From Paenibacillus mendelii (lineage in GTDB: Bacteria; Bacillota; Bacilli; Paenibacillales; Paenibacillaceae), in assembly GCF_024498075.1 (NCBI RefSeq), contig NZ_JANHOF010000004.1, positions 248,001 through 312,000 of the forward strand: a stretch of DNA of 64,000 nucleotides, given 5' to 3'. Position 1 is the stretch's first letter. Each line of letters starts with the position of its first letter. The notes under the pieces are model-generated. The model saw only the letters and a list, made by a program, of their open reading frames with translations. It was not told the DNA's origin and searched no databases. The translations under genes and the position numbers were made by a program. This document shows positions 1 through 9,350 of the stretch, in pieces.

Positions 1-109
1 TGAATTGTCATTGCATTCACCGCCCTTATCAGCTTGATCAGCTATCGACTTTTCTGTCGTACTGGTTATTAAACAGCTGCGTTCCTCTTTAAGCATGCAG
101 CCCCGGAAA

Positions 110-148
110 ATAAAAAAGAGAAGCGCCATCTCAGGAATGGCGTTTCTC
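110..148 (-). terminator. Intrinsic terminator of the Gfo/Idh gene
   Basis: Read on the minus strand, a 12-base arm at 148-137 pairs with 129-118 (one mismatched pair) and is followed at once by a T-rich run. It lies 25 bases after the stop of the oxidoreductase gene, as expected for its rho-independent terminator. The first 105 bases of the window hold nothing I recognise. Confidence 0.8.
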
Positions 149-173
149 GTCCATTTATATAAACCGAATCTAT

Positions 174-1211
174 CTATACAGCTTGTTCTTCTTGAAGGCT
201 GATTTCATACGGAAGCTCCAGTTCCTTGCCCGCTAACGCAGAGAGCTCTGTCGTCTCGAGAATAGCGATGACGCGCCTTGCTTCCTCGGGCTTGACGATC
301 AGCTCTGCCCCATTATAGAGATGATCGGCGATGTTATGATAATACGCATCATGATTCTCCTTCAGGCAGGGTACGCTCGTTTCAATCTTAAGACCATTAA
401 CCTCCGAATACAGGGTCATCTGGCTATCCCCGATGTTGTTAACCACGACAGCGCCTTTCGTGCCCAGAATGCGGATCATGGCTTTGCCTGCTCTAGCTAT
501 GGATGACATTTCGACATGCGCAGCTGCACCGCTTTCGAATTGAATGTGACTTTCGATATGATCTTCGTTCGTCACGTCATGCCATACCCGGTTATGAATG
601 TACCCCCGCACGGATTGAACCTTCCCCGGAACCAGGCCAAGCAGGTAATCGATATAATGCGCACCCCAATCGTAAAACATGCCGCCGGATATTTCCTTAC
701 TCGAGCGCCACCAGGTACCGGGCTGGCTGTATCCGCCCATATACATTTCCATATGGAAGATGTCCCCGATGAGATCGCGGTTAACCAAATCTTTTACGGT
801 TAAATACCAGCCGTCCCAGCGGCGATTGTGGAACACGGAGAGCATGAGCCCTCTTTGAGATGCCAGCTGCACCAGCTTATCCGCATCCTCGGCACGAATG
901 CACATCGGCTTCTCCAGAATACAATGTTTACCGCTTACAAGAATTTGTTCAGCGAGCGGTGCATGTGTATTATGAGGTGTAATCACCGTAACAAGATCGA
1001 TATCCGGCTGCGCCAACAGCTCGCTAACATTCGTAAACACCCGTATATCAGGAAAATCCTGTTTAGCCTGCTCTGCCCGGGCAGGGTCCAAGTCACAAGC
1101 CGCTACAAAATCGATTCCAGAACCCATCATCTTAGAGGCGTGGTGCTTGCCCATGTTAAAGGCTCCGCCATAACCGATTACCGCACCGCGCAGTTTAACG
1201 CTAGCTGTCAA
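174..1211 (-). CDS. Gfo/Idh/MocA family NAD(P)-dependent oxidoreductase
   Basis: A cytoplasmic dehydrogenase of the glucose-fructose oxidoreductase/inositol dehydrogenase family. The N-terminus has a Rossmann strand with a GYGGAFNMG glycine loop, followed by the family EKP motif (LEKPMC) near residue 97 and a C-terminal alpha/beta substrate domain. About 345 residues is normal for the family. I chose the TTG at 1211 because AGGGAGTGA sits five bases before it; a GTG at 1220 lies inside that ribosome site. It is a single-gene unit with its own terminator, divergent from the sensor kinase. The sugar or polyol substrate cannot be read from the sequence. Confidence 0.87.
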   Translation of the reverse strand: MTASVKLRGAVIGYGGAFNMGKHHASKMMGSGIDFVAACDLDPARAEQAKQDFPDIRVFTNVSELLAQPDIDLVTVITPHNTHAPLAEQILVSGKHCILEKPMCIRAEDADKLVQLASQRGLMLSVFHNRRWDGWYLTVKDLVNRDLIGDIFHMEMYMGGYSQPGTWWRSSKEISGGMFYDWGAHYIDYLLGLVPGKVQSVRGYIHNRVWHDVTNEDHIESHIQFESGAAAHVEMSSIARAGKAMIRILGTKGAVVVNNIGDSQMTLYSEVNGLKIETSVPCLKENHDAYYHNIADHLYNGAELIVKPEEARRVIAILETTELSALAGKELELPYEISLQEEQAV

Positions 1212-1438
1212 CGCAATCACTCCCTATTGATATATTTTCACTCTCATAATGCCATATTTACCCTGCTTTGGATACCCTTATTTTGATGTCCGTATACAGC
1301 AGATCACTCGCGATTTCGCTGTACCTGCAGCGCTTTCCAATAATTTTGGTTTTTTGAGTTTTAGTTTATTCGGATAAGGTTATTATGTATTGGGTGTTTC
1401 ATTGATATCGATAGAGAACTCTCTCTTCGATCATCGCA

Positions 1439-1467
1439 TAGAAACGATAATGAGGGTGTCGTATAAT
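1439..1467 (+). promoter_or_regulatory. Candidate sigma-A promoter of the hybrid kinase
   Basis: A perfect TATAAT at 1462-1467 lies 25 bases before the kinase start, with TAGAAA (four of six consensus bases) 17 bases upstream. The -10 is convincing, the -35 weak. Confidence 0.4.
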
Positions 1468-1491
1468 AATAGATCATAGGGGGTGCAGCGT

Positions 1492-3420
1492 GTGCAGGAT
1501 ATCGAATTATTTGATCAGCAGGCTTTATACGAGCATGTCTATAAGAATGTTCCGGTCGGCATTGCTTTAGTAACCTTGGATCAGCATTGGGTGCACGTTA
1601 ATCCGGCGCTGGTGAAGATTTTTGGGTATACCGCGGAGGAATTGAAGACGCTTACGACGGCAGATTTGACTTTCTCTGAGGATGCAAGCCAATACGATAA
1701 CAAATTGAAACAACTTCGGGATGGCGTTCATTCTCAGATTGAAGTCGAACAACGTTACCAGAAGCGGAATGGAGATACCATATGGACTTCTCTGCATGTT
1801 TCGCTTATACGCGACGAACAAGATGGAAAGCCTTTGTTCTATATTAAACAAATCATCGACATTACGAAGAGCAAGCTTGCGGAGAACAAGCTGCAGGAAA
1901 GCATTGAGCGTTACACCTCATTAAAAAAATACAACCACGATGCCATTATTTCATTTGGGCTGGACGGCAAGATTATCAATGGAAACCAAATGGCCCAGCA
2001 CCTCACCGGATATAAGATTGAAGAACTGGTAGGATCGAGAATTTCCCGATTAATTGGCGAAAGAAATCTGGCCAGCGTGCTATCCGTTTCAACCGATTAT
2101 AGCAATGTTGAAAAATCGATTAATTTTATAAAAAGTAAATCCGGTTACGAGGTCGAAGTACTGGCAACGCTGGCTCCTATTATCATTCAGAACAAAACGG
2201 TCGGTTATTACATCATCGCGAAAGACATGACGGAACAAAAACGGCTGATTATTGAAAAGGAAGCCGCTGAAAAGATGAATAAAGCGAAGAGTGAATTTCT
2301 GGCTATGATGAGTCACGAAATCCGCACGCCCATGAATGGTGTCATCGGAATGACGGACCTGCTCTTGCTGACGAATTTGGACTCCGAGCAACATGAATAC
2401 GTTGAAATTATTAAAAAAAGCGGCATCACCCTTCTGATGATCATTAATGATATTCTGGACTTCTCCAAAATCGAATCCGGCAAAGCCGAATTGATTGAGG
2501 AACCGTTCAACGTGAGGGGCATTATATCCGAAACACTCCACGTTATCATGCCGAAAGCCCTTCAACGTAATTTAGAGGTGATGACGTCCGTCTGTCCTCA
2601 GGTTCCCGATTTTGTTCATGGGGATGTTGCAAAGCTAAAACAAGTGCTTATGAATTTACTCAGCAATGCAATAAAATTCACGCTTAATGGAGCGGTATCG
2701 ATCACGGTCGATTGTAAGCAGCAAACCGAGGATACCGTGAGCCTTCAATTTGCGGTACGGGATACAGGCATCGGTGTGCCTCCGGAGAAGGTTGTCCACT
2801 TATTCGAACCTTTTTATCAGGTGGATAATTATATGACGCGCAAGGTCGAGGGAACCGGACTAGGCTTAGCCATTTGCCGCAAGCTCGTTCAACTCTTGGG
2901 AGGGGAAATCTGGTATGAACCCGGTACAGATCAACCCGGATCCGCGTTTATATTTACGGCCAACTTTCAATGCGACACCCATGCGGACTCCATATCGTCC
3001 GATCTATCCTCCTATTCCGACAATAGTAACGATAACTCGATAAAAATCCTGATCGCGGAAGATAATGAAGTGAATCAGATCGTTTTGAAAAAAATGATTG
3101 AGAAGCTTGGATACAACGCAACCGTCGTCTCCAATGGAAAAGATGCCGTTGAGGCGGTCAAACGCTTTCCTTATGACATTATTTTCATGGATATTCAAAT
3201 GCCGGAGATGGATGGCGTCGAAGCTACCCGGATGATCAAGGAATCGTTAACGTCCAAGAGAATGCCCTATATCGTGGCCGTCACGGCGCATGTCATTAAA
3301 GGTGATTACGAGAAATATATAGCTACCGGCATGGATGAATACGTCAGTAAACCCGTCAGTATTGAAGTTGTCTCCGATATCATAGAGAAGACCCTCAATC
3401 GGGTACGGGAAGACTTGTAG
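1492..3420 (+). CDS. Hybrid sensor histidine kinase (PAS-PAS-HisKA-HATPase-REC)
   Basis: A soluble hybrid kinase of about 642 residues with no membrane segment. Two PAS domains occupy roughly residues 10-130 and 135-255. The H-box MSHEIRTPMNG carries the phospho-accepting histidine at about residue 275, followed by the ATPase N-box (LMNLLSNAIKFT), G1 (DTGIGVP) and G2 (GTGLGLAIC). A C-terminal receiver from about 518 has the acidic pair ED, the phospho-acceptor Asp567 (FMDIQMP) and the conserved Thr and Lys. The GTG at 1492 has AGGGGG seven bases upstream; the GTG at 1483 overlaps that site. Phosphate probably moves from His to Asp and then to an unknown phosphotransfer partner. Signal unknown; no adjacent response regulator. 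Confidence 0.9.
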   Translation: MQDIELFDQQALYEHVYKNVPVGIALVTLDQHWVHVNPALVKIFGYTAEELKTLTTADLTFSEDASQYDNKLKQLRDGVHSQIEVEQRYQKRNGDTIWTSLHVSLIRDEQDGKPLFYIKQIIDITKSKLAENKLQESIERYTSLKKYNHDAIISFGLDGKIINGNQMAQHLTGYKIEELVGSRISRLIGERNLASVLSVSTDYSNVEKSINFIKSKSGYEVEVLATLAPIIIQNKTVGYYIIAKDMTEQKRLIIEKEAAEKMNKAKSEFLAMMSHEIRTPMNGVIGMTDLLLLTNLDSEQHEYVEIIKKSGITLLMIINDILDFSKIESGKAELIEEPFNVRGIISETLHVIMPKALQRNLEVMTSVCPQVPDFVHGDVAKLKQVLMNLLSNAIKFTLNGAVSITVDCKQQTEDTVSLQFAVRDTGIGVPPEKVVHLFEPFYQVDNYMTRKVEGTGLGLAICRKLVQLLGGEIWYEPGTDQPGSAFIFTANFQCDTHADSISSDLSSYSDNSNDNSIKILIAEDNEVNQIVLKKMIEKLGYNATVVSNGKDAVEAVKRFPYDIIFMDIQMPEMDGVEATRMIKESLTSKRMPYIVAVTAHVIKGDYEKYIATGMDEYVSKPVSIEVVSDIIEKTLNRVREDL

Positions 3421-3432
3421 CCCATCATAACA

Positions 3433-3460
3433 AAACAAAGAGCGCCTCCTAGGGGGCGCT
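3433..3460 (-). terminator. Terminator between convergent kinase and tdk genes
   Basis: The inverted repeat 3441-3446/3455-3460 (AGCGCC/GGCGCT, extendable through the centre) touches the tdk stop codon. On the minus strand it is followed by a T-rich stretch; it may also serve the plus-strand kinase gene. Confidence 0.65.
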
Positions 3461-4053
3461 CAACTCTGTTTATGAAAAGCCTCGTTATAACAACGCCGGC
3501 ATACCGGCTTATAATCCTCGTTGCCCCCGACTTGAATTTGCTCCCCCTCATTCACCGGCTGACCGTCACGAAATCGGATCACCATGGTGGCTTTGCGGTC
3601 GCAGTACCAGCAGATGGTTTTTATCTCTTCGATTTTATCTGCCTGTACGAGCAGATTATAACTGCCTTCGAACAACTGGTTCTGAAAATCGTTCTTCAAC
3701 CCGAAAGCCATCACCGGAATATTCAATTCATCTACGATCCGGGTTAATTCCAGCACATGATGCTTCATCAGAAATTGCGCTTCGTCAATCAGCACGCAAT
3801 AAATTTGTTTCGGTCCGGGAGCTGGCTGATAAGATTGGACGCTTTCGAACAAATCGGTATTCTCCTGGATAGGAATTGCAGGCCGCTTGAAGCCTACGCG
3901 CGATCCGATGTGCGCTTCCCCGCTCCGGGTATCGACTGCGGGCGAGAAGATGAGGACCGCTTTACCCTGCTCCTCATAGTTATGGGCGACCTTAATAATT
4001 TCAAATGTTTTGCCGCTGTTCATCGTGCCGTATTTGTAATAAAGATGTGCCAA
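3460..4053 (-). CDS. tdk: Thymidine kinase
   Basis: Salvage kinase that phosphorylates thymidine with ATP to dTMP (type II thymidine kinase family). The P-loop GTMNSGKT is at residues 9-16, the LIDEAQF Walker B/DEAQ motif is near residue 90, and a structural zinc site is formed by CWYC and CRRC near the C-terminus. Length 197 fits the family. The start is a TTG with a perfect AGGAGG eight bases upstream. It complements the de novo dTMP route (thyA, dfrA) found at 26-27 kb. Single-gene unit closed by the hairpin at its stop codon. Confidence 0.95.
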   Translation of the reverse strand: MAHLYYKYGTMNSGKTFEIIKVAHNYEEQGKAVLIFSPAVDTRSGEAHIGSRVGFKRPAIPIQENTDLFESVQSYQPAPGPKQIYCVLIDEAQFLMKHHVLELTRIVDELNIPVMAFGLKNDFQNQLFEGSYNLLVQADKIEEIKTICWYCDRKATMVIRFRDGQPVNEGEQIQVGGNEDYKPVCRRCYNEAFHKQS

Positions 4054-4164
4054 TGATCGTGCCTCCTGATTTGAAGTCGATAGCAGCTATTATACAAGAG
4101 ATTCGTCACATTGACATCGTCCAAACGCACAGGCCTAGCTCGGAACGAACGAGCTAACATTAAC

Positions 4165-5226
4165 TTAGGCGTCTATCGGCTCCATGATATAGGCAATAAG
4201 CAGAGCAGCCGTATTCACGACTGCGTCCCGATGCGTCCTCTCCATCCCATGGGAAGCATGTACGCCTGGACCAATCAGGGCTGCCCGGATATTGCTTCCT
4301 CCACGGAGAGCAGCTGATGCATCGGATCCGTAGAAAGGATAGATATCAACCGCGTGAGGAATTGCTTCACGCTTCGCCAGGTCGATCAGCTTCGTCATCA
4401 TGTGGTAATCGTATGGACCTGATGAGTCTTTCGCACAGATGGATACATCTCGCTCCGTGGTCGAAAGATCATCACCCATAGCCCCCATGTCTACCGCGAT
4501 TAACTCCGTTATATCAGGCGGCAGGTAGGCGGTGCCATGCCCCACCTCTTCATATGTGGATATGATGAGCTTAATTGGCCTTGGCGGTGTTTGACCTTCG
4601 CGCTTCATCCATTCCAGCAAGCCAAACAACGCAGCTACACTGGCTTTGTCGTCCAGGTGGCGGGACTTGATCCACCCATTCGGCAGCATACGCGTCCGGG
4701 CATCCCAGGAGATGAAGTCGCCTACAGAGATACCCAGGTGCTCGACCTCCTCCTTCGTGGCTGCCTTGTCATCGATGCGAATTTCCATGTTCGCTTCTTC
4801 CCGCTTCCAATCCCTAGCGTCCGGATAGACATGAACGGATGCCTTCGTAGAGAGCACGGTTCCTTCGTAGCTTCTTCCGTCACGTGTATGAATGAGGCAG
4901 TATTCCCCTTCAATGGTGTGCATGGCGTAGCCGCCAATCGGCGTAAACCGGATCATGCCATTGGGTTTTATGGACCGCACCATCGCGCCCAGTGTGTCGA
5001 CATGCGCAGATAGACCGGTCGCACCGCCGTCAGCGGCTCCGTCAATGGTTAGGATCCCGTTGCCTTTGGGCGTCGACTCCATCTGATAGCCGAGCTTGGC
5101 CGCCTCATCCTGGAGCAGCTTCATAATGTGCATGCAGTATCCACTTGGACTTGGCGTTTGAAGGAGCCGCTTGAGTAGATCAAGCATGTAGCGCTCGTTA
5201 AGCTTTGGCTGTAAAGGTGTAGACAA
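4165..5226 (-). CDS. M42 family metallo-aminopeptidase
   Basis: A di-metal aminopeptidase of the M42 (glutamyl aminopeptidase/FrvX/YsdC-like) family, 353 residues. The metal ligands and catalytic residues are visible: AHVDTLG (His75), SRHLDDKAS, the general-base EEVGHG, VDMGAMG and the final GVHASHGME. It is predicted to trim peptides in the cytoplasm, usually as a large oligomer. The start is TTG with AGAAAGGGG about ten bases upstream. It follows the membrane protein gene by 35 bases and is probably co-transcribed with it. A weak hairpin (AGCTCG/CGAGCT) follows the stop at 4154-4136 without a T-run. Substrate preference is not readable. Confidence 0.93.
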   Translation of the reverse strand: MSTPLQPKLNERYMLDLLKRLLQTPSPSGYCMHIMKLLQDEAAKLGYQMESTPKGNGILTIDGAADGGATGLSAHVDTLGAMVRSIKPNGMIRFTPIGGYAMHTIEGEYCLIHTRDGRSYEGTVLSTKASVHVYPDARDWKREEANMEIRIDDKAATKEEVEHLGISVGDFISWDARTRMLPNGWIKSRHLDDKASVAALFGLLEWMKREGQTPPRPIKLIISTYEEVGHGTAYLPPDITELIAVDMGAMGDDLSTTERDVSICAKDSSGPYDYHMMTKLIDLAKREAIPHAVDIYPFYGSDASAALRGGSNIRAALIGPGVHASHGMERTHRDAVVNTAALLIAYIMEPIDA

Positions 5227-5261
5227 TGGATGTATGCCCCTTTCTTTATGAACGACCTTAA

Positions 5262-5825
5262 TTATTCGAGCAGCTTCCGCATTTCTGGAAGTGTCGGCTT
5301 TCGAAAGGTAATCGTCAATTTCTCATCGCCAATGTGGATTTGATCCACTTTGAGCAGACCCGGAAGATAACTGCCAAGCGGGATAAAGACATCATCGAAC
5401 CATTTATTCGAAATCGTAATATCCTTCAGCTTCGCCTCTTCAATTCTCGCGATGAGATCCGGCTCCTTCCATTCAAGCCGGTAAGTGAGTGTGAGTCCGA
5501 GCGGAATCCGGTCCTTCAACTTGACATTCACATCGGCAACCAGCCGGTCCCCGGCCAAGCGAAACTTGGCACCGGTAATGACCACACCGGGCTGATACTC
5601 CGTCTGCCCTGATAGCGCAGCCTTCCCTAGTTGATTCACATCATCCTCGGTCAATACGAGCTCGGGAGTTAGACGGCGTACCATATCGAGCGAACGCTCT
5701 TTGAGCGGCACCTCTTTATAGTTTAGATCGAGCGTTTCGCTTGGGGATACATACCATAATGCACCGAATACGGCCACGATTAGGATCAAGAGAATGACGA
5801 TACAAGCGATAAGCAGTTTTTTCAT
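5262..5825 (-). CDS. Membrane-anchored protein, YpmS-like (DUF2140-type) in layout
   Basis: A 187-residue protein with one N-terminal hydrophobic segment at residues 4-25 after MKK and an extracytoplasmic beta-rich remainder. No lipobox cysteine follows the segment, so it is a membrane anchor or an uncleaved signal. The layout (short anchor, then strands such as GAKFRLAGDRL and GLTLTYRLEW) recalls YpmS/DUF2140 proteins, but I could not confirm this. AAAGGA lies six bases before the ATG. It heads a likely two-gene unit with the M42 peptidase. Function unknown. Confidence 0.8.
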   Translation of the reverse strand: MKKLLIACIVILLILIVAVFGALWYVSPSETLDLNYKEVPLKERSLDMVRRLTPELVLTEDDVNQLGKAALSGQTEYQPGVVITGAKFRLAGDRLVADVNVKLKDRIPLGLTLTYRLEWKEPDLIARIEEAKLKDITISNKWFDDVFIPLGSYLPGLLKVDQIHIGDEKLTITFRKPTLPEMRKLLE

Positions 5826-5973
5826 AATCGTCCTTTCATTACGCTTATTCCGGTGTGCCGCATGACGCTCTTGTCATGATCTGCTTTGATTATACCATAC
5901 GCTGCATACCTGCACTTTTAGGCGGATATCGCATACTATGAAGCATTAAGGTCAACAGGAAGGGTGTCAATTC

Positions 5974-6525
5974 ATGTCTTGTAAATGCCAATCATCGAAC
6001 GGGCAAGCTACGATCCGTTCCTTCCCATTATCGCCTATACAGCCCGGTACAATTCCGCAGCCGGGAACCATGCCGCTTCCATTCCCCGGCGGTCAGCAGG
6101 GAACCTTTCCCCTTCCGTCCCCTCCCATGCAGCCAGGCGTTCCGTCTCAGCTGTCGCAGGACAACCTGGTTACAATACTCGGACAACATCCGCGACCCAA
6201 CTTTCAGCCGCCCGCAGATATGATATTTCTATATAATTTGTTAAAGAGCAATCCTGCAACCCTGCAAAACTTCATCCAACAGCGCCCTCAATCCTTTCAG
6301 CAAGCCGTCCAATTCGCACAGCTTGGATCAGGTTCTCCCAGATATTCCGATGAACGCGTGCTGCAGGGTTATTGCTACAATCGTTGGTCGCTGGCCTTTA
6401 CCTTCAATGATGTCTTTCTCATCTGGCCGATCACCAATTTATTCGGCTTCGTCATCGGCTATTGCTATCCGTTCCTAAACCCTTGCCTCATACCCGACTT
6501 CCAAATCTTATTCGCTCTATGTTAG
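5974..6525 (+). CDS. Proline-rich hypothetical protein with Cys-rich ends
   Basis: A 183-residue protein that I do not recognise. Residues 20-60 are rich in Pro, Gly and Gln in short repeats (QPGT, PLP). The middle is helical and Gln/Asn-rich, and the C-terminal 45 residues are hydrophobic and aromatic with scattered cysteines. The N-terminus begins MSCKCQ. There is no signal peptide. The mix suits a structural or spore-surface protein, but that is inference. A good site AGGAAGGG lies about nine bases before the ATG. It is a single gene followed by a hairpin terminator. Confidence 0.72.
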   Translation: MSCKCQSSNGQATIRSFPLSPIQPGTIPQPGTMPLPFPGGQQGTFPLPSPPMQPGVPSQLSQDNLVTILGQHPRPNFQPPADMIFLYNLLKSNPATLQNFIQQRPQSFQQAVQFAQLGSGSPRYSDERVLQGYCYNRWSLAFTFNDVFLIWPITNLFGFVIGYCYPFLNPCLIPDFQILFALC

Positions 6526-6556
6526 TTATCGACTGTTATGCTGAACAAACGAAGCT

Positions 6557-6592
6557 AACCCGCTCGGCCTACGTGCCCGGGCGGGTTATTTG
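6557..6592 (+). terminator. Terminator after the proline-rich gene
   Basis: A 7-base stem AACCCGC/GCGGGTT (6557-6563 with 6581-6587), extendable with further G-C pairs, begins 31 bases after the stop. The T-run is short (ATTTG). Confidence 0.55.
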
Positions 6593-6618
6593 CAATTGCA
6601 ATGGGGTCTTGACGCACC

Positions 6619-7152
6619 TTATCGGTCCCGGGTAGTCTCCCATCCAGCAGACGGAATACCTTCTTCAACAGCAAACTCATAATCCTCGATATCGTATACT
6701 TGCACGGGCACCTCTGCTTCGATGAGCCGATCCTGAAATTCGAATTGGTCGGACAGCAGCGGTACCTCCAGCTTGAGCGACGTGAGCAGCAGCTCGGTCT
6801 CGATCGGGTCGAAGTACTCTCCATAATGAGCGTTATCTACCGCATGAACAACCGTAAATTGAATCGTATCGTTCAACAGGAGCGGCGAGCTTTCACGCCA
6901 AGGCATCTGCAGAGCGCGTTCGATCTTTTTGCGATTGAACGGATCCTCGAAGAATGCGATGAGCTCGGTTATTTTTTGTTTGACATGCGCGTCATCCTCC
7001 GGATTGTCCATAACCGGTTCCGCGCCGTCCTTCATATCGTACAGCTCTAAGATTGTCGAATATGGCAAGACAAAATCGACCGGCCGGCTTGGCACGAGCA
7101 ATTGTCCATACGTGGCTACCATTACGGCTTCAATAACAAAGCGCCGTCGCAT
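6619..7152 (-). CDS. Conserved hypothetical protein, Paenibacillus type
   Basis: A 177-residue soluble acidic protein starting MRRRFVIEAVMVATYG. The start at 7152 is set by GAGGGGGAGA eight bases upstream; an open frame extends further but has no ribosome site. I recall Paenibacillus proteins of this type carrying the label 'ADP-heptose synthase', but I see neither a Rossmann fold nor a cytidylyltransferase motif here, so I would not use that name. The C-terminal half is strand-rich and acidic. It is convergent with the gene on its left and divergent from ypdA on its right. Function unknown. Confidence 0.8.
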   Translation of the reverse strand: MRRRFVIEAVMVATYGQLLVPSRPVDFVLPYSTILELYDMKDGAEPVMDNPEDDAHVKQKITELIAFFEDPFNRKKIERALQMPWRESSPLLLNDTIQFTVVHAVDNAHYGEYFDPIETELLLTSLKLEVPLLSDQFEFQDRLIEAEVPVQVYDIEDYEFAVEEGIPSAGWETTRDR

Positions 7153-7340
7153 TCTATCTCCCCCTCGTTGATGTATCATGAATATGCGTTTATTATACAT
7201 CATAACGCCGCTTGTACACAGAGCCAAATGCGTAAGCAATGAGAATTGATTGCGTAATTGTGCTAGAATAGATATGTTTCATTGGCTGCAAGTATTCGCC
7301 GCGCAAGCGTTTTATCCTAATTTTTGGAGGTATCTCGTCC

Positions 7341-8351
7341 ATGACTGACGAACAAATCATCATTATCGGCGCCGGACCGTGCGGTCTTGCGGCTGCAATC
7401 GAACTACAAGCGGTCGGCGTGGACGCGCTTATAATAGAGAAGCGGAATGTCGTGCATTCTATTTCTCAGTATCCAACCTATATGCACTTTTTCAGTACGC
7501 CCGAGCTTCTAGAAATCGGGGGAATCCCCTTCACGACCGCTAATGACAAGCCTTCCCGTATAGAAGCGCTCAATTACTACCGTAATGTAGCGCTAAGACG
7601 TCAGGTTCGAATAAACGCCTATGAGGCTGTCACCTCCATTACACCGCTAGCTGGCGGCATGTACGAGCTGACAAGCCTTAACCGGCACGGTGAGCAGCTG
7701 TCCTACCAGGCGAAAGCGGTTGTTATCGCTACCGGATACTTTGATCATCCCAACGAGCTTGGCATCCCGGGCGAAGATCTCGATAAAGTCAGCCACTTCT
7801 TCAGAGAAGCTCATCCCTATACCGGCATGAAAGTGGCCATCATCGGAGGAAGCAACTCTGCGATCGATGCCGCATTGGAGCTTGAGCGTGTCGGCGCGCA
7901 CGCCACGGTTGTCTACCGCGGCGAACAATATTCCAAGAGCATCAAGCCTTGGGTCCGACCTTCATTCGAGAGCCTGGTCAATAAAGGACGGATCGACATG
8001 CGCTTTTCATCCCGCGTCATTGCCATTGACTCCCGCTCGGTGACGATCGAGAGCCCGGAGGGTACCGTGCAGATCGACAATGATTTCGTTCTAGCGCTCA
8101 CCGGCTTTCACCCCGATCGCGCTTTTCTTACGTCGATCGGCGTGACGATCGAGCCTGAAGGATACCCGACTTTCAACGAAAATACGATGGAGACGAACGT
8201 CCCGGGAATCTATCTCGCTGGCGTCGTCGCATCCAAAAGGGAAGCGAACGAAATTTTCATCGAAACGGGCAGATTCCATGGCCGGAAAATTGCAGCCCAT
8301 CTGATCGACTCGGAGCGGGTCAACACGTACACGCCCCCATCCTCCTCATGA
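7341..8351 (+). CDS. ypdA: YpdA-type putative bacillithiol disulfide reductase
   Basis: FAD- and NADPH-dependent reductase of the thioredoxin-reductase-like flavoprotein family, 336 residues. The FAD loop GAGPCGLAAA is at residues 9-18 and the NADPH loop GGSNSAIDAALE is near residue 170. The redox CxxC of thioredoxin reductase is absent, as is usual for YpdA (Bdr). In Bacillus and Staphylococcus this enzyme reduces bacillithiol disulfide, which implies that the host makes bacillithiol, although no bsh gene is in the window. GGAGG lies ten bases before the ATG. A single gene closed by a perfect terminator. Confidence 0.92.
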   Translation: MTDEQIIIIGAGPCGLAAAIELQAVGVDALIIEKRNVVHSISQYPTYMHFFSTPELLEIGGIPFTTANDKPSRIEALNYYRNVALRRQVRINAYEAVTSITPLAGGMYELTSLNRHGEQLSYQAKAVVIATGYFDHPNELGIPGEDLDKVSHFFREAHPYTGMKVAIIGGSNSAIDAALELERVGAHATVVYRGEQYSKSIKPWVRPSFESLVNKGRIDMRFSSRVIAIDSRSVTIESPEGTVQIDNDFVLALTGFHPDRAFLTSIGVTIEPEGYPTFNENTMETNVPGIYLAGVVASKREANEIFIETGRFHGRKIAAHLIDSERVNTYTPPSSS

Positions 8352-8397
8352 AAAAAGGTTTTGCTGCCCGCTATCTACCGGCAGCAAAACCTTTTTT
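8351..8397. terminator. Strong bidirectional terminator
   Basis: An 18-base perfect inverted repeat (8351-8368 with 8380-8397) with A6 on one side and T6 on the other. It ends both ypdA (plus) and the gene at 8397 (minus), overlapping the stop codon of each. Confidence 0.95.
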
Positions 8398-8912
8398 CAA
8401 TCCGATAAACCTGCACGATCCGCTCCAGTGAACGTGAGCACCGTGTCGATTTTTTGCAGGCGAATATATTCATTAAGCGTCAGATCCGAGCGAAAATAAG
8501 CAAACATGTAGATTGCTTCCATGAAAGACAAGCCCGGGTACACGGCAATATTCTGATTCGAATGGGGATTATCTAGCAGAACCTGCCATTCTCCATCGCG
8601 AGCCGAAGCGGGAATCGAGTCCAGCACATAGGTCTTTGTTCGAATGATGCTGTCGAACTCCTTCCAGACATCCGTCCAAGAAGGGCTTACATGCCCCGGA
8701 TTCGGCAGCACCCGCTGGGCACGGTAGAGCAGCTCTGCCGCTCGTTCGCTTGCCTCATCTGCGAACAGCCTTAAATAATCGCGAAATTCATCCAGAAACC
8801 GCCGTACCGCCGTGAAGCCGTCCGACCTCAGCTTCCTGCCAAACTCTGCGGCAGAAGCATCATCATGAAGCTGGTCCAACTGAAGGAAATATTCATATTG
8901 CGTTGTATTCAT
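8397..8912 (-). CDS. Hypothetical protein
   Basis: A 171-residue soluble protein, mostly helical, that I do not recognise. It has charged helices (for example EFRDYLRLFADEASERAAELLYRAQRV, positions 42-68 in outline) and no membrane segment or metal motif. The ATG at 8912 is preceded by AAAGGAGGTGA, but the gap from GGAGG to ATG is about 15 bases, longer than usual; no better in-frame start lies between because of a TAG. It follows the small gene at 8954 by 41 bases and is probably co-transcribed with it. Confidence 0.72.
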   Translation of the reverse strand: MNTTQYEYFLQLDQLHDDASAAEFGRKLRSDGFTAVRRFLDEFRDYLRLFADEASERAAELLYRAQRVLPNPGHVSPSWTDVWKEFDSIIRTKTYVLDSIPASARDGEWQVLLDNPHSNQNIAVYPGLSFMEAIYMFAYFRSDLTLNEYIRLQKIDTVLTFTGADRAGLSD

Positions 8913-8953
8913 ACCCGGCTATGCTCACCTCCTTTGTATGAACGAAGGCGACT

Positions 8954-9247
8954 TTAGACATTTACTTTATGTACGGTTATCGTTCCGTCGCGTTCGAATC
9001 GAATTCGCTTGCGCCTGTCATTGTTCAGCTTGACGTTAAACAGCTTGAGCCGGTCTTCCCCAACCTCAACGATTGCCCAATCCGATTCATGCTCGTATCC
9101 GGATTGGACCAGCTGATCGATTCTCTCCCGTTCCGCATCTTCCTTATCTTCCCACCATAACGCGCCGAAATATTCAAGGTCATACGAATTACGGAGAAAA
9201 CCGCAAGCTATATCACCAGTTATCCGGTGACGGAGTACGCATGGCAA
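8954..9247 (-). CDS. Small hypothetical protein
   Basis: A 97-residue acidic, strand-rich protein ending in FERDGTITVHKVNV. The TTG at 9247 is chosen because AAGGAGGGA lies six bases upstream; the frame is open further but that part is low-complexity and without a ribosome site. It contains WW and several Asp/Glu clusters but no motif I can name. It follows the oxidoreductase genes by about 100 bases, separated from them by a strong hairpin. Confidence 0.75.
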   Translation of the reverse strand: MPCVLRHRITGDIACGFLRNSYDLEYFGALWWEDKEDAERERIDQLVQSGYEHESDWAIVEVGEDRLKLFNVKLNNDRRKRIRFERDGTITVHKVNV

Positions 9248-9289
9248 CTCTGATCCCTCCTTATCGGAACTTTGCGGTGACAAGGGAGC

Positions 9290-9319
9290 GGGGCGCAGCC
9301 GCCTCACTGGCTGCGCCCC
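9290..9319 (-). terminator. Hairpin after the 2-oxoacid oxidoreductase gene
   Basis: An 11-base perfect G-C-rich stem (9290-9300 with 9309-9319, loop of eight) 31 bases after the stop at 9351. No T-run follows on the minus strand, so it may stabilise the 3' end or be a weak terminator. Confidence 0.45.
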
Positions 9320-9350
9320 GTGTTCATCGCTTGTATGGATGTAGGATGCT

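Noticed and set aside
6619-7152. ADP-heptose synthase
   Set aside because: I recall that label for similar proteins, but no nucleotidyltransferase or kinase motif is visible.
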